Positions 8,747 to 19,321 of a stretch of DNA of 64,000 nt are shown in pieces. Position 1 is the stretch's first letter, and the number at the start of each line of letters is the position of its first letter. Position numbers and translations under genes: made by a program. The notes below the pieces were generated by a model that had not been told where the DNA came from, searched no databases, and was given only the letters and a program-made list of their open reading frames with translations. The DNA comes from Conexibacter arvalis (GTDB taxonomy: Bacteria > Actinomycetota > Thermoleophilia > Solirubrobacterales > Solirubrobacteraceae), in assembly GCF_014199525.1 (NCBI RefSeq), contig NZ_JACHNU010000006.1, forward strand, positions 124,001 through 188,000, written 5' to 3'.

Positions 8747-9220
8747 GTGCCGCCGTCGCCGCTCACCGACCTCTACGCCCTCTCGCTGCGCACGTTGGAC
8801 GCGCACGAACGCCGTGCGAGCGAGCTGCGCGGCCGCGTCGCCCCGATTCTCGCGGCGGGCGGACTGGGGCTGACCCTGCTCTCCGGGCCGTCGTTCGTCG
8901 CCGCTGCAGCTCATCCGCTCTCCCGCCTGGCAATCGTCTGCGCGATGACAGGACTGTGCGCTGCGCTCTCCGGCGCGATGGCACTGCTGCTTCGGCGGAC
9001 GCCAGTGGTCGATGTCGAGGCCCGGGCGATCGCACGCCGTCTCGAAGCCATCGACGAGAACGATGACGATGCCTACGCGAAGGAGATGATTGACATGTTC
9101 GCCATGCGCGCAAGTCAGCTGGAAGCTGAGTTCGAGCTGCTCCACCGGATCTTCACAGTGATCGTGTGCGGAACGCTCGCGATGCTGTGTGGACTTGCCC
9201 TCGCCGCGCTCGTAGGGTGA
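8747..9220 (+). CDS. small integral membrane protein of unknown function
   Basis: 157 residues. Three likely membrane helices: ~32-50 (VAPILAAGGLGLTLLSG), ~58-82 (LAIVCAMTGLCAALSGAMALLL) and the C terminus ~135-156 (IFTVIVCGTLAMLCGLALAAL), with an acidic cytosolic loop containing EAIDENDDDAY. GTG start, with TACCGT eight bases upstream and no Shine-Dalgarno, so leaderless initiation is likely. The next gene starts six bases after its stop. The topology (two N-terminal helices, soluble helical linker, one C-terminal helix) resembles small membrane effectors of defence systems, but I recognise no family and assign no function. Confidence 0.65.
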   Translation: MPPSPLTDLYALSLRTLDAHERRASELRGRVAPILAAGGLGLTLLSGPSFVAAAAHPLSRLAIVCAMTGLCAALSGAMALLLRRTPVVDVEARAIARRLEAIDENDDDAYAKEMIDMFAMRASQLEAEFELLHRIFTVIVCGTLAMLCGLALAALVG

Positions 9221-9225
9221 CGTCG

Positions 9226-9483
9226 ATGCCGTTCAGAGATCCGGAGGACTGGACCGACGATGAGATCGCGCGACAGCGCGATCTCATCGCAGCGCTGTAC
9301 TGGCGCGACGATCGCCGGCCGTACATCCCTCGTGTCGAGTGGGAGCAGTTCAGCCGCTGGAGACGTTGGCATGACCGCATCATCGGCCGCATGCCAGTCG
9401 AGCAGCCCTACGACCGTGCCGTGCGTGCACAGCGGGCGCGGCGGGCGGCCGAACGTACGAGCGCGTCGGCGACGGGCGGCTGA
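9226..9483 (+). CDS. small hypothetical protein
   Basis: 85 residues, hydrophilic and rich in Arg, Trp and Tyr (ALYWRDDRRPYIPRVEWEQF), with a basic Ala/Arg tail. ATG at 9226 is six bases after the upstream membrane-protein stop, so the two are co-transcribed. The open frame extends upstream to 9166, but that part is out-of-frame membrane-protein sequence. I recognise no domain. Base composition of this pair is slightly less GC-rich than its neighbours. Confidence 0.5.
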   Translation: MPFRDPEDWTDDEIARQRDLIAALYWRDDRRPYIPRVEWEQFSRWRRWHDRIIGRMPVEQPYDRAVRAQRARRAAERTSASATGG

Positions 9484-9495
9484 AGGGAACCGCGC

Positions 9496-9873
9496 TCAGG
9501 CCGAGCGGGCTCTGCGGGTGCGGGTGCGCTCTTCCTGCTTGGCGACGACGTTGGCGATCAGTCTGATGATCTGCTCGACGCCGGTGATCTTGACGTCGCC
9601 GTGGGCGATCGCCTCGCGCCAGGCTCTGATCGTCCCGGCGGCGACCAGCTCGTTGAAGCGGGCGCGCGGGACCTCGATCCGGACTCTCGCGTCGCTGGCG
9701 ATGTCTCTGACGATCACCGGGCCGGGGACCTCGACGCGGTACATCTGGATGTCGCCGCGGCCGCGCAGCTCGAGGCCGGCGACCAGCTTCAGCGGCGCGA
9801 GCGCGGGGACCTGCGCGAGGAACTCTCTCACCGCCTGGTCGATCAGCGCTCTCGTGTCCTTCGCCGAGCTCAC
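9496..9873 (-). CDS. SCP2-like small protein (putative)
   Basis: 125 residues from GTG at 9873. The pattern of a long amphipathic N-terminal helix, then strands VAGLELRGRGDIQMYRVEVP and ARVRIEVPRARFNELVAAG, and then EAIAHGDVKITGVEQIIRLI resembles the SCP2 lipid-carrier fold (the typical 'G.vki.G' turn before the last helix), but the match is weak. No Shine-Dalgarno; TAGACT lies eight bases upstream, consistent with a leaderless transcript. Arg codons here are often AGA. It lies downstream of the chemoreceptor gene but behind a hairpin (9966-9993), so probably has its own promoter. Confidence 0.55.
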   Translation of the reverse strand: MSSAKDTRALIDQAVREFLAQVPALAPLKLVAGLELRGRGDIQMYRVEVPGPVIVRDIASDARVRIEVPRARFNELVAAGTIRAWREAIAHGDVKITGVEQIIRLIANVVAKQEERTRTRRARSA

Positions 9874-9965
9874 GAGCGGGGAGTCTATTGCGCGGGCGCC
9901 AGCGGCGCGATGCGGAGCGCGCGGGGCCGGACCGGAGGGGGATCGGCCGGCCCCGCGCGCGGCTC

Positions 9966-9993
9966 GGCGCGCGCCGCGCGGACGGCGCGCGCC
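9966..9993. terminator. hairpin downstream of chemoreceptor 1
   Basis: Two copies of the self-complementary decamer GGCGCGCGCC eight bases apart pair with each other. The hairpin starts 21 bases past the receptor stop on the minus strand. Confidence 0.5.
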
Positions 9994-10013
9994 AAGGTGG
10001 TGCCCGGCCGGGG

Positions 10014-12098
10014 TCAGGCCGAGGTCAGCGTGAACTGGCCGACGAGCCGCTCCAGCTCCTCGGCGGTCTTCGCCAGCTCCTGGGCGGAGGCGGCGATCTC
10101 CTGCGTCGAGGCGGAGGTCTGCTGCGTCGAGGCCGAGACCTGCTCGGTCGACGCCGACGACTGCTCCGCGACCGAGACGACCTCGGCCATGTTCTCCTCG
10201 ACGCGCAGCGCGCGCTCGGAGATCTCGCCGACCGCGGCGGCGATCTGCTCGACGCGGCCGCTCATGTCCTCGACCGAGGCCCCGATCTGCAGGAACGAGG
10301 TGCGCGCCTGCTCGACCGTCGCGACGCCGTCCTGCGTCCGCTGGGCGCCGCTTTCGACGACCTCGACGGCGCGGCCGGTCTCGCGCTGGATCTCGGAGAT
10401 CAGGCCGGCGATCGAGGAGGCGGCCTCCTGCGACTCCTCCGCGAGCTTGCGCACCTCCTCGGCGACGACGGCGAAGCCCCGCCCCTGCTCGCCGGCCCGC
10501 GCCGCCTCGATCGCCGCGTTCAACGCCAACAGATTCGTCTGCTCCGCGATCCCCGTGATCGTGTCGACGATCCCGCCGATCTGCCCCGACTTCTCGCCGA
10601 GCGAGCGGATCGTGCCCGTGACGTCGGCCGACGACGCCTGAACGGCCTCCATCGCGTCGGTCGCCAGCGAGATCGCGTTCGCGCCCTGCTCGGCGACAGA
10701 GCGCGCCTCCTCGGCCGCACGCGCCGTCTGCTCGGCGTCGGCGGTCGAGGTGCGGGTCGTGGCGACGACCTCCTCGGTCAGCTGCCGCGCCTCGGTGACG
10801 GTGCGGACCTGACGCTCGGCGCCGGCGGCCACCTCCCCGACCGCGCTCGCGATCTCCCCGACCGCCCGCCCCGACTCCTCCGAGGTCGTCGCCATCTGCT
10901 GGGAGGCGGCGGCGACCGCCTGCGTCTCGCTCGCGATCTGCCGCAGCATCGCGGCGACCTTCTCGCGCATCGCGTCGTAGCCGACGATCGACGCCGCGAT
11001 CTGGCCGTGCATCAGGTTGAAGATCTCCGCGAGGCGGCCGATCGCGCGGCCCTGCTCGGCCTCCAGCGGGGCGGTCGTCGTCGGGGCGTCGACGGTCAGG
11101 TCGCCGGCCGCGACCGCCTCCAGCGCGGCCTCCAGCGCCGTCAGGTCGTTGGCGCTGAGCGACTCCATCCGCGCCACCAGCGCCTCCAGGCACGATCTGT
11201 CGCCGAGCGCCTCGCGCAGCTGCGCGCTCATCTCCGCGAAGGCGTGCCCGAGCGCGTCGGCGTCGGACTTCGGCGCGACCTCGACGTCGAGGTCGCCGGC
11301 GGCGATCGAGCGGGCCGCGGCCGCCGTCTCCTCCAGGTAGGCGATCATCGTCCTGAACGCCTCGGCCGCCTCGCCGAGCTCGTCGCGCGAGCGGATCGCG
11401 ACCTCCTGCCTGACGTCGCCGACCGCGATGCCGCGCGCCGCGCGGACCATCTGGCCGAGGCCGTTGGCGAGCTGGCGCGACAGCAGCAGCGCGATCGCGA
11501 CCGCGACGATCACGGCGACGACGAGCAGCGCGACGATCAGTGAGCGGGCCGACGAGACGGTCTCGTCGCTCTGGCGGCCCTGCGTCGCGGCGAGCTCGCT
11601 CTGGAATCTCGCGACGCCTTCGAGCGCCGCCTCGGCCGCGTCGAACGGCTCCTTGCCGGCGCCCGTGACCACGCCGACGCCCTCGGCCGGCGGCGTCGAG
11701 GCGTCGATCGACGCGGTCGCGTCGACGTAGCTCTGCCACGCTCGCGCGAACGACGCGGTGAGCGCCCTGTCCTCCTCGGAGTCCGCCAGGGCGGTCAGCC
11801 GTCTCGCCTCCCGGTCGATCACGCGCGCGCCCGCGGCGATGTCGTCGAGGAACGCGCGCCGCTCCGCCTGTCTCTCGACCGCCGTCAGTACCAGCCGCAG
11901 CTGATCCTTGCGGTAGGCGTTGATTCTGCCGTTGATCTCGCCGACGGCCTCGAGGCTCGGGACGCCGTTGCCGGTCAGCTCGTCGGTGACCGCGTTGATC
12001 GAGCCGAGCTTGCCGATTGCCACGACGCCGACGACCACCAGCAGCGCCACGACGGCGAGGAAGCCGCCGAGCAGCTTCGTCCTCACAGTGAACTTCAT
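10014..12098 (-). CDS. methyl-accepting chemotaxis protein 1
   Basis: 694 residues. Membrane helix 1 (~10-30), an extracytoplasmic four-helix-bundle-type sensor (~31-185) with the Arg/Lys-rich NAYRKDQLR helix, membrane helix 2 (~186-207), and then tandem HAMP-like segments ([19 protein letters not shown] ... [21 protein letters not shown] ... [12 protein letters not shown]). The signalling domain has the conserved hairpin tip [20 protein letters not shown] and the VRKLAEES run. It ends in a Ser/Thr/Gln-rich stretch typical of methylation-helix remnants. GGAGG precedes the ATG. It would relay ligand state to CheA/CheW, but no che genes are in the window. First of three paralogues. Confidence 0.95.
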   Translation of the reverse strand: MKFTVRTKLLGGFLAVVALLVVVGVVAIGKLGSINAVTDELTGNGVPSLEAVGEINGRINAYRKDQLRLVLTAVERQAERRAFLDDIAAGARVIDREARRLTALADSEEDRALTASFARAWQSYVDATASIDASTPPAEGVGVVTGAGKEPFDAAEAALEGVARFQSELAATQGRQSDETVSSARSLIVALLVVAVIVAVAIALLLSRQLANGLGQMVRAARGIAVGDVRQEVAIRSRDELGEAAEAFRTMIAYLEETAAAARSIAAGDLDVEVAPKSDADALGHAFAEMSAQLREALGDRSCLEALVARMESLSANDLTALEAALEAVAAGDLTVDAPTTTAPLEAEQGRAIGRLAEIFNLMHGQIAASIVGYDAMREKVAAMLRQIASETQAVAAASQQMATTSEESGRAVGEIASAVGEVAAGAERQVRTVTEARQLTEEVVATTRTSTADAEQTARAAEEARSVAEQGANAISLATDAMEAVQASSADVTGTIRSLGEKSGQIGGIVDTITGIAEQTNLLALNAAIEAARAGEQGRGFAVVAEEVRKLAEESQEAASSIAGLISEIQRETGRAVEVVESGAQRTQDGVATVEQARTSFLQIGASVEDMSGRVEQIAAAVGEISERALRVEENMAEVVSVAEQSSASTEQVSASTQQTSASTQEIAASAQELAKTAEELERLVGQFTLTSA

Positions 12099-12290
12099 TG
12101 CTTGCCTCCAAGCGCAGGGGCCGTCCGCCCCTTCGCGACCGCGAGGCGGCAGACCGCTGCCTCCCGCGGGCGTGCCACACGCGGGGGTCGAGCTGTCGCT
12201 CAGGTGATCGGTCGCACGCGGAGCGTCCGCACGCCATGAACGCGCGCGTGTGTCAGCGCGCCTTCGCGGCGAGCGGCCGCTCCCGTCCGC

Positions 12291-14390
12291 TCACGCGAGC
12301 GTGAACTGCCCGACCAGCCGGTCGAGCTGCTCGGCCGTGCGCGCCAGCTCCTGGGCGGAGGCGCTGATCTCCTGCGTCGAGGCGGAGGTCTGCTGGGTCG
12401 ACGCCGAGACCTGCTCGGTCGACGCCGACGACTGCTCCGCGACCGAGACCACCTCGGCCATGTTGCGCTCGACCTGCGCGGCGCGCTGCGCGATCTCGCC
12501 GACCGACGCCGCGATCTGCGCGACGCGGCCGTTGACGTCCTCGACCGAGCTGCCGATCCGCTGGAACGACGCGCGCGCCTGCTCGACCGTCGCGACGCCG
12601 TCCCGCGTCCGCTCGGCGCCGCTCTCGACGACCTCGACGGCCTGGCCGGTCTCGCGCTGGATCTGCTCGATCAGCGCCGCGATCGAGCGGGCCGCCTCCT
12701 GCGACTCCTCGGCCAGCTTGCGCACCTCCTCGGCGACGACGGCGAAGCCCCGCCCCTGCTCGCCCGCCCGCGCCGCCTCGATCGCCGCGTTCAACGCCAG
12801 CAGATTCGTCTGCTCCGCGATCCCCGTGATCGTGTCGACGATCCCGCCGATCTGCCCCGACTTCTCGCCCAGCGACCGGATCGCGCCGGTGACCTCCGCC
12901 GAGGAGGAGCGCACCGCCTCCATCGCCTCGCTCGCGCGCGAGATCGCGCTGGCCCCCTGCTCGGCGATCACGCGCGCCTCCTCGGCGGCGCGCGCGGTCT
13001 CGTCGGCGTTGTCGCTGGAGGTGCGCGTGACCGCGACGACCTCCTCGGTCAGGCCGCGCGCGACGGCGACGGTGCGGACCTGGCGCTCGGCGCCCGCGGC
13101 CACCTCCCCGACCGCGCTCGCGATCTCCCCGACCGCCCGCCCCGACTCCTCCGAGGTCGTCGCCATCAGCTGCGACGCGGTCGCGACCGTCTGCGACTCC
13201 GCCGCGATCTCGCGCAGCATCGCGGCGAGCCTGTCGCGCATCGCGTTGTAGCTGACGACCGACGCCTGCGTTCTCGCCAGCGTCGCGTTGAAGTAGTCGG
13301 CGAGGCGGCCGGCCGCCTCCCCGTCGCCCGCCGCGATCGGGCTCGTGACCGGCGTCACCTCGACGGTCAGGTCGCCGGCCGCGACGGCCGTCAGTCCCGC
13401 CTCCAGCCCGGCGATGCAGTTGGCGCCGAGCGAGTCCATCCGCTGCGTCAGCGCCTCCAGGCACGATCTGTCGCCGAGCGCCTCGCGCAGCTCGTCGCTC
13501 ATCGCGGCGAAGGCGATCCCGAGCGCGTCTCTGTCGGACTTCGGCTCGACGCGGACCGTCAGGTCGCCGTCGGCGATCGCCGACGCCGCCTCCGCCATCT
13601 CCTCGAGGTAGGCGACCATCGCGCCGAAGGCGGCGCCGGTCGCCCCGATCTCGTCGCGCGAGGCGATCTCGACACGCTGCTGGACGTCGCCGCGTGCGAT
13701 CCCCCGCGCCGCGCGCAGCAGCTGCGAGACGCCCCCGACGATCCCGCGCGACAGCAGCAGCGCCAGGCCGATCGCCGCGACCGTCGCGGCGGCGAGCAGC
13801 GCGATCGTCGTCGTGCGGGCGGAGGTGACGACGTCGTCGGCACGGCGCTCCTGGCGCTCGGCGTCGGCCGTCTGCCGCGCGGCGAGCGTCTCGAGCCCCG
13901 CCTTCACCTCGTCGTAGGCGCGGTCGGCGCGGCCCTCGGTCAGCGTTCTCAGCGCCGGCTCGTACCGTCTCTGCCGCGCCAGCGCGCCCGCCGGGGTCGA
14001 CGCCCCGACGTAGTCGTCCCACGCCCGCTGCAGCCGCTCGACGGCTGCGCGGTCGGCCGGCGCGACCGCCAGCCTGCGGGCGCGCTCGAGCCCCGCTCCG
14101 ACCTGGGCGAGCCCGTCGTCGACCGCGCCGGACGCGTCGGCGACGACGGCGTCGTCGTCGGGATGGAGCGCGGCCGTCGTGACGTGCCGCAGCTGGTCCT
14201 TGCGGACGCGGTTGATCGCCGCGTCGACCTCGCCGGCGGTGCGCACGCTCGGGATCGTGTCGCTGCCGAACGTCTGCGTCACGCCGTGGATCTCCGAGAT
14301 GCGGTCGATCGCGACGCCGCCGACGGCCAGCATCAGCGCGACGACGACGAGGAAGCTGCCCAAGAGCTTCGTGCGTACGTTGAGCTTCAC
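12291..14390 (-). CDS. methyl-accepting chemotaxis protein 2
   Basis: 699 residues, same architecture as receptor 1: helix 1 (~10-30), helical sensor domain (31-190) containing [10 protein letters not shown] and WDDYVGA, helix 2 (~193-213), tandem HAMPs ([54 protein letters not shown]) and the signalling domain with the conserved hairpin tip. GTG start with AAGGAG upstream. The signalling halves of receptors 1 and 2 are nearly identical even at the nucleotide level over the tip, while the sensor domains are strongly diverged. This implies recent duplication or gene conversion with sensor diversification. Confidence 0.95.
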   Translation of the reverse strand: MKLNVRTKLLGSFLVVVALMLAVGGVAIDRISEIHGVTQTFGSDTIPSVRTAGEVDAAINRVRKDQLRHVTTAALHPDDDAVVADASGAVDDGLAQVGAGLERARRLAVAPADRAAVERLQRAWDDYVGASTPAGALARQRRYEPALRTLTEGRADRAYDEVKAGLETLAARQTADAERQERRADDVVTSARTTTIALLAAATVAAIGLALLLSRGIVGGVSQLLRAARGIARGDVQQRVEIASRDEIGATGAAFGAMVAYLEEMAEAASAIADGDLTVRVEPKSDRDALGIAFAAMSDELREALGDRSCLEALTQRMDSLGANCIAGLEAGLTAVAAGDLTVEVTPVTSPIAAGDGEAAGRLADYFNATLARTQASVVSYNAMRDRLAAMLREIAAESQTVATASQLMATTSEESGRAVGEIASAVGEVAAGAERQVRTVAVARGLTEEVVAVTRTSSDNADETARAAEEARVIAEQGASAISRASEAMEAVRSSSAEVTGAIRSLGEKSGQIGGIVDTITGIAEQTNLLALNAAIEAARAGEQGRGFAVVAEEVRKLAEESQEAARSIAALIEQIQRETGQAVEVVESGAERTRDGVATVEQARASFQRIGSSVEDVNGRVAQIAASVGEIAQRAAQVERNMAEVVSVAEQSSASTEQVSASTQQTSASTQEISASAQELARTAEQLDRLVGQFTLA

Positions 14391-14522
14391 GACGGTTCTC
14401 CTTGGGTCTCACGCGCGCGCCGGGCCACGCGCGCGTCGCGCCGATGCCTGGTGCACCGCCGCGGTTGGGGGTCAACCGCCGTCATCGGCAGACGAACGGA
14501 CGTGTTTAACCCCACAACGACG

Positions 14523-14546
14523 CGGGACCGCCGATCGGCGGTCCCG
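14523..14546. terminator. 24-bp perfect palindrome downstream of acyl-CoA dehydrogenase
   Basis: CGGGACCGCCGA followed immediately by its reverse complement, 28 bases past the acyl-CoA dehydrogenase stop on the minus strand and before the receptor 2 gene. As RNA it forms a long GC stem with a minimal loop; terminator-like. Confidence 0.5.
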
Positions 14547-14573
14547 TTGCGATCGAGGCGGCGCTCGCCGCGC

Positions 14574-15776
14574 TCAGATCTTGTGGCGCTCGAGCAGCTT
14601 CTTGCCGATCACCATCCGCTGGATCTCGGAGGTGCCCTCGCCGATCAGCAGCAGCGGCGCGTCGCGGTAGAGGCGCTCGATCTCATACTCTCTGGAGTAG
14701 CCGTAGCCGCCGTGGATGCGGAACGACTCCTCGACGCAGAAGCGGCCGGCCTCGGAGGCGAACAGCTTCGCCATGCCGGCCTCGATGTCGGAGCGCTCGC
14801 CGGCGTCCTTCATGCGCGCGGCGCGGTTGGTCAGCAGGCGCGCGGCGTCGACCTGGGTCGCCATGTCGGCGAGCTTGAACTGGATCGCCTGGTGGAAGGC
14901 GATCGGCTTGCCGAAGGTCTTGCGCTCCTGCGAGTAGCGCAGCGCCAGCTCCAGCGCCCGCTGCGCGATGCCGACGCCGCGCGCGGCGACGTTGACGCGG
15001 CCGAGCTCGAGCGCGTCCATCATCTGCGGGAAGCCCTTGTTGAGGCCGGCAGCCTCGCCGCCAAGGATGTTCTCGGCCGGGCAGCGGTAGCCGTCGAAGA
15101 CCAGCTCGGTCGACTCGACGCCCTTGTAGCCCATCTTTCTCAGCTGCGGCGGCACGTTCAGACCCTTGTACGCGCCGGTGTTCTCGGCGACCCCGGCCTC
15201 CTTCTCGGCGATGAAGCAGGTCATGCCGCGGTGGGCCTTCTCGGCGTTCGGGTCGGTCTTGACGAGCACGAAGACGAGATCGGAGCGCAGGCCGTTGGTG
15301 ACCCACATCTTCTGGCCGTTGATCTCGTACGCGCCGTCGTCGAGCTTCTTGGCGGCCGTCTTGATCGCGGCGACGTCGGAGCCGAGCTCGGGCTCCGACA
15401 GCGAGAAGGCGGCCCGGATCTCGCCGGTCGCCATCCGCGGCAGGTACTTCCGTCTCTGCTCCTCGTTGCCGAACTTCATCAGCAGGTAGGAGCCGATGAA
15501 GTGCGTGTTGATGACCCCGGAGATCGAGATCCACCCGCGCGACAGCTCCTCGACGATCATCGCGTAGGTCGTCAGGTCGAGCCCCATGCCCCCGTACTCC
15601 TCGGGGATCGTGACGCCGAAGAGGCCGAGCTCCTTCATCTGCTCGACGATCGGCTCCGGGAACTCGTCGGCGTGGTCGTAGCGCTCGGCGTTGGGGATGA
15701 TCTGCTCGTCGGCGAACTGCCGCACCATCTCGCAGATCGCCTTCTGCTCGTCGGTCTTGTCGATCACTGCGGCCAT
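14574..15776 (-). CDS. acyl-CoA dehydrogenase
   Basis: 400-residue FAD flavoenzyme oxidising acyl-CoA to trans-2-enoyl-CoA and passing electrons to ETF. The ACAD fold is complete: N-terminal helical domain (LGLFGVTIPEEYGGMGLD), FAD/substrate strand AAFSLSEPELGSDVAA, WVTNG, ERKTFGKPIAFHQAIQF, RIHGGYGYSREYEIERLYRD, and the catalytic base in IGEGTSEIQR near the end. The length and GEGTSEIQ position place it with short/branched-chain or glutaryl-like members. ATG at 15776 preferred over TTG at 15785. It sits alone between two chemoreceptors, with no partner beta-oxidation genes adjacent; an acyl-CoA synthetase lies 2 kb away on the other strand. Confidence 0.95.
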   Translation of the reverse strand: MAAVIDKTDEQKAICEMVRQFADEQIIPNAERYDHADEFPEPIVEQMKELGLFGVTIPEEYGGMGLDLTTYAMIVEELSRGWISISGVINTHFIGSYLLMKFGNEEQRRKYLPRMATGEIRAAFSLSEPELGSDVAAIKTAAKKLDDGAYEINGQKMWVTNGLRSDLVFVLVKTDPNAEKAHRGMTCFIAEKEAGVAENTGAYKGLNVPPQLRKMGYKGVESTELVFDGYRCPAENILGGEAAGLNKGFPQMMDALELGRVNVAARGVGIAQRALELALRYSQERKTFGKPIAFHQAIQFKLADMATQVDAARLLTNRAARMKDAGERSDIEAGMAKLFASEAGRFCVEESFRIHGGYGYSREYEIERLYRDAPLLLIGEGTSEIQRMVIGKKLLERHKI

Positions 15777-15868
15777 TCGTCTCAACGCTCCGGGTCCGGG
15801 GAAATCTCAGCTCGGCGAGGATAGCTCCGGGCACGCGCCGGAACCCCCACATCGGAAAGCGGAGCGAC

Positions 15869-15898
15869 GCCGGCGCGCCGGGCGACCGGCGCGCCGGC
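15869..15898. terminator. hairpin downstream of chemoreceptor 3
   Basis: Perfect arms GCCGGCGCGCC / GGCGCGCCGGC around an eight-base loop, beginning 17 bases past the receptor stop codon (minus strand). Confidence 0.5.
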
Positions 15899-15914
15899 GC
15901 GCCGCGTCGCCGGC

Positions 15915-17609
15915 TCAGGCGGCGGCGAGCGTGAACTGCCCGACCAGCCGCTCCAGCTCGACGGCGGTCCGGGCGAGCTGCTGAGCGGAGGCGGCGACCT
16001 CCTGGGTCGCCGCCGAGGACTGCTGGGTCGAGGCCGAGACCTGCTCGGTCGACGCCGACGACTGCTCGGCGACCGCGACGACCTCGGCCATGTTGCCCTC
16101 CATCCCCTCCGTCCGCCGCGCGATCTGGGCGATCGCGGCGGCGATCCGCTCGACGCGCTCGTTCATCCCCTCGACCGAGGCGCCGATCAGCTCGAACGAG
16201 CCGCGCGCCGCCGCGACCGTCTCCACGCCGTGCTCGATCTCCGCTCCGCCGCGCTCGACCCGCTCGACCGCGGCGCTCGTCTCGCGCTGGATCTCGGCGA
16301 CCAGGCCCGCGATGCTCGCCGCCGCCTCCTGCGACTCCTCGGCCAGCTTGCGCACCTCCTCGGCGACGACCGCGAAGCCGCGGCCCTGCTCGCCGGCGCG
16401 GGCGGCCTCGATCGCAGCGTTGAGCGCCAGCAGGTTGGTCTGCTCGGAGATGCCGGTGATCGTCTCGACGATCCCGCCGATGCGGTCGGACTTCTCCCCG
16501 AGCGCCCGCATCGCCGCGGTCACGCCCTCCGACATCCGCTCGAGCGCCCGCATCCCCTCGGTCGCGCGCGCGATCGCCGCGGCGCCGTCGGCCGCGACCG
16601 CGCGCGCGTCGGCCGCGGCGCGCGCGGTCTCGCCGGCGTCGTCGCTGGAGGCGCGGGTCGCGAAGACGACCTCCTCGCTGAGCGCGCGCGCCGCGCCGAC
16701 CGTGCGGACCTGCCGCTCGGCGCCGGCCGCCACCTCGCCGACGGCGTTGGCGATCTCGCCGACGGCGCGGCCCGACTCCTCGGCGGTCGTCGCCATCTGC
16801 TGCGAGGCGGCCGCGACCGCCTGCGTCTCCTGCGAGATCCGGCTCAGCAGCTCGGCGACTCTCGCGCGCATCGCGTTGTAGGCGTCGATCGAGCCCTGCG
16901 CCCGCGCGAGCATCTCGTTGAAGATCCCGCCGAGGCGGCCGAGCGCGCGCCCCTCCTCGGCCGCGATCGGCGACGTGACCGGGGTGACTGCGACCGTCAG
17001 GTCCCCGTGGGCGGACGCCTCCAGCGCGCCCTGCAGGTCGATCATGCAATGGCTGCTCATCGACTCCATCCGCCGCACGAGCGCCTCCAGGCAGGAGCGG
17101 TCGCCGAGCGCCTCGCGCAGCTCCGCGCCCATCGCCGCGAACGCGGTGCCGAGCGCGTCGCGCTCGGACCGCGGCGCGACGCGGACGTCGAGCTCGCCGG
17201 CGGCGATCGAGCGCGCGGCGGCGGCCATCTCGTCGAGGTAGGCGATCATCGCGCGGAAGGCCTCGGCCGTCTGTCCGAGCTCGTCGGCCGAGCGCAGCTC
17301 GACCCGCTGCCTGACGTCGCCCTCGGCGATCCCGCGCGCCGCCGCGAGCAGCTGCCTGGCACCGCCCGCGATCGAGCGGCCGAGCAGGAGCGCGACCGCC
17401 ACCGCGACGGTGACGCCGACGACGAGCAGCACGAACGTCCACGTGCGACCGCTGGCGATCGCGTCGTGGACGGCGGCGTCCGAGCCGCTGCCGCGCGCGG
17501 CCTGCTCCACGGCGCCGAGCCGCTCGAGCGCGACGACGCCGAGCGCGACCATCAGCGCGGCGACGGACAGGAAGCCGGCGAGCAGCTTCAGACGGATGCT
17601 GGATTTCAC
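15915..17609 (-). CDS. methyl-accepting chemotaxis protein 3, without a sensor domain
   Basis: 564 residues. Two membrane helices ([20 protein letters not shown], ~10-29, and [20 protein letters not shown], ~58-77) are joined by only about 28 residues, so the extracytoplasmic four-helix sensor of its paralogues is absent. HAMP segments ([56 protein letters not shown]) and the signalling domain with [20 protein letters not shown] are intact. GTG start at 17609 with GGGGAGG upstream; the frame is open far beyond, but only antisense to other genes. It may sense a membrane or cytoplasmic cue, or respond through mixed trimers with the other receptors. Confidence 0.93.
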   Translation of the reverse strand: MKSSIRLKLLAGFLSVAALMVALGVVALERLGAVEQAARGSGSDAAVHDAIASGRTWTFVLLVVGVTVAVAVALLLGRSIAGGARQLLAAARGIAEGDVRQRVELRSADELGQTAEAFRAMIAYLDEMAAAARSIAAGELDVRVAPRSERDALGTAFAAMGAELREALGDRSCLEALVRRMESMSSHCMIDLQGALEASAHGDLTVAVTPVTSPIAAEEGRALGRLGGIFNEMLARAQGSIDAYNAMRARVAELLSRISQETQAVAAASQQMATTAEESGRAVGEIANAVGEVAAGAERQVRTVGAARALSEEVVFATRASSDDAGETARAAADARAVAADGAAAIARATEGMRALERMSEGVTAAMRALGEKSDRIGGIVETITGISEQTNLLALNAAIEAARAGEQGRGFAVVAEEVRKLAEESQEAAASIAGLVAEIQRETSAAVERVERGGAEIEHGVETVAAARGSFELIGASVEGMNERVERIAAAIAQIARRTEGMEGNMAEVVAVAEQSSASTEQVSASTQQSSAATQEVAASAQQLARTAVELERLVGQFTLAAA

Positions 17610-17789
17610 AACGCCTCCCCACCTCGTGGTGTGCCGATGACGCCATACGGGCGGCCTCCCCTGCCGAGGCCGCGACGTCGCCCCGGTAGATCGGCAGCTC
17701 GGCGAGTGCCCACGCGCCAGAGATGCTGAACGATCAGGAAATGTCGATCGGAGTGCTTCGGAGCGCGTCGCTGTCAGACTCCCGCCCCG

Positions 17790-19298
17790 ATGAACTTCGC
17801 GCGCGACGTGGTCGATGCGGCGCCGCCGGAGCGGCCCGCCCTGGTCGAGCTGCGCCGCGACGGCGGCCGGCGCGAATGGACGATGGGAGCGGTCGCCGAC
17901 GGCGCCGCGCGCCTCGCCGGCACGCTCGTGCGCTGCGGCGTCGGCCGCGGCGACGTCGTCATGACGATCGTCGGCAACCGCCCCGAGTGGGTGCTGACGA
18001 TGGTCGCCTGCTTCCGCATCGGCGCCGTCGTGCTGCCGTGCACCGAGCAGCTGCGCGCGAAGGACCTGCGGCTGCGGCTCGACCACGCACGCCCGCGGCT
18101 GATCGTCTGCGACGAGCGCAACGCGGCCGAGCTGGCCGCGGCGAGACCGGACTGCGCCGTCCTGACGATCCCCGACCCCTCGCTCTTCTCCGGACCGCCG
18201 GTCGACGCCGTCGAGCTGAGCCCCGCCGACCCCTGCCTGATCACCTTCACCTCCGGCACCGCGGGCGAGCCGAAGGGCGTCCTGCACGGCCAGCGCTACC
18301 TCGCCGGCCAGGCGCTCCAGGCCGAGCGGTGGCTCGACGCGCGCCCCGGCGACCTCGTCTGGTGCACGGCCGCGAGCGGCTGGTCGAAGTCGGCCCGCAA
18401 CGTCTTCATCGCGCCGTGGCTGCGCGGCGCCGCCGCGCTGCTCCACGACGGCCGCTTCGACCCGCACGAGCGGCTCGAGCTGCTCGCGCGCGAGCGCGCG
18501 AACGTGCTCTGCATGGCGCCGACCGAGTACCGCGTGATCGCCAAGCGGGCGACGCTCTCCGCGCTGCCGGCGCTGCGCGGCCTCGTCGCCGCCGGCGAGG
18601 CGCTCAACCCCGAGGTCCTGCGCGTCTGGGAGGAGGCGACCGGGGTGACGATCCGCGACGGCTACGGCCAGACCGAGACCGGCCAGCTGACCGGCGCGCC
18701 GCTCGGCGAGCCGCCGCGCCCCGGCTCGATGGGCCGCCCGCTGCCGGGCGTCGACCTGCGGATCGACGACGGCGAGCTGGTCGCCGACCCGGCGACGGTG
18801 CCGACCTTCTTCCTCGGCTACCTCGGCGACGCCGACGTCGGCGCGACCGCCGCGCGCTCGCCGCTGGTGCCGCCGCGGTCGGTCGCGCTCGACGTTCCTG
18901 ACCGGCGGTCGGCAGGCGCGCCGTGGCGGACCGGCGACCGCGTCCGCCAGGACGACGACGGCTGGCTGTACTTCGAGGGCCGCACCGACGACGTGATCAT
19001 CTCGGCCGGCTACCGGATCGGCCCGTTCGAGGTCGAGTCGGCGCTCGTCGCCCATCCGGCGGTCGCCGAGGCCGCCGTCGTCGCGGCGCCTGACGAGGAG
19101 CGCGGCGCGATCGTCCGCGCCGTGATCGTCCTGCGCGACGAGGCGACGGCCTCGGAGGCGCTCGCGCGCGAGCTGCAGGAGCACGTCAAGCGCGAGACCG
19201 CGCCGTACAAGTACCCGCGCCGCGTCGACTTCGCCGACGAGCTGCCGAAGACCTCCAGCGGCAAGATCCGCCGCGCCCTGCTGCGCGAGCGCGGCTGA
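17790..19298 (+). CDS. AMP-forming acyl-CoA synthetase
   Basis: 502 residues, ANL superfamily: acid + ATP + CoA gives acyl-CoA + AMP + PPi. Visible: P-loop-like A3 motif [18 protein letters not shown] (~150-167), adenylate-binding [10 protein letters not shown], hinge region [34 protein letters not shown] and the catalytic Lys in [11 protein letters not shown] at the C terminus. The segment [20 protein letters not shown] is typical of medium-chain acyl-CoA synthetases. ATG start without Shine-Dalgarno. Monocistronic, convergent with the GMC oxidoreductase. Chain length of the substrate cannot be read from the sequence. Confidence 0.93.
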   Translation: MNFARDVVDAAPPERPALVELRRDGGRREWTMGAVADGAARLAGTLVRCGVGRGDVVMTIVGNRPEWVLTMVACFRIGAVVLPCTEQLRAKDLRLRLDHARPRLIVCDERNAAELAAARPDCAVLTIPDPSLFSGPPVDAVELSPADPCLITFTSGTAGEPKGVLHGQRYLAGQALQAERWLDARPGDLVWCTAASGWSKSARNVFIAPWLRGAAALLHDGRFDPHERLELLARERANVLCMAPTEYRVIAKRATLSALPALRGLVAAGEALNPEVLRVWEEATGVTIRDGYGQTETGQLTGAPLGEPPRPGSMGRPLPGVDLRIDDGELVADPATVPTFFLGYLGDADVGATAARSPLVPPRSVALDVPDRRSAGAPWRTGDRVRQDDDGWLYFEGRTDDVIISAGYRIGPFEVESALVAHPAVAEAAVVAAPDEERGAIVRAVIVLRDEATASEALARELQEHVKRETAPYKYPRRVDFADELPKTSSGKIRRALLRERG

Positions 19299-19321
19299 CC
19301 GCGCCGGGCCGCGCCGGCCGG

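Noticed and set aside
5034-8873. 1279-codon + strand open frame over the PKD, CitE-like and agmatine deiminase genes
   Set aside because: Its translation is Arg/Asp/Val-rich with no domain, and it runs antisense to three recognisable genes.
12098-12304. Short + strand frame between the receptor genes
   Set aside because: Arg-rich, no ribosome site, and it covers the promoter of receptor 1 and the 3' end of receptor 2.
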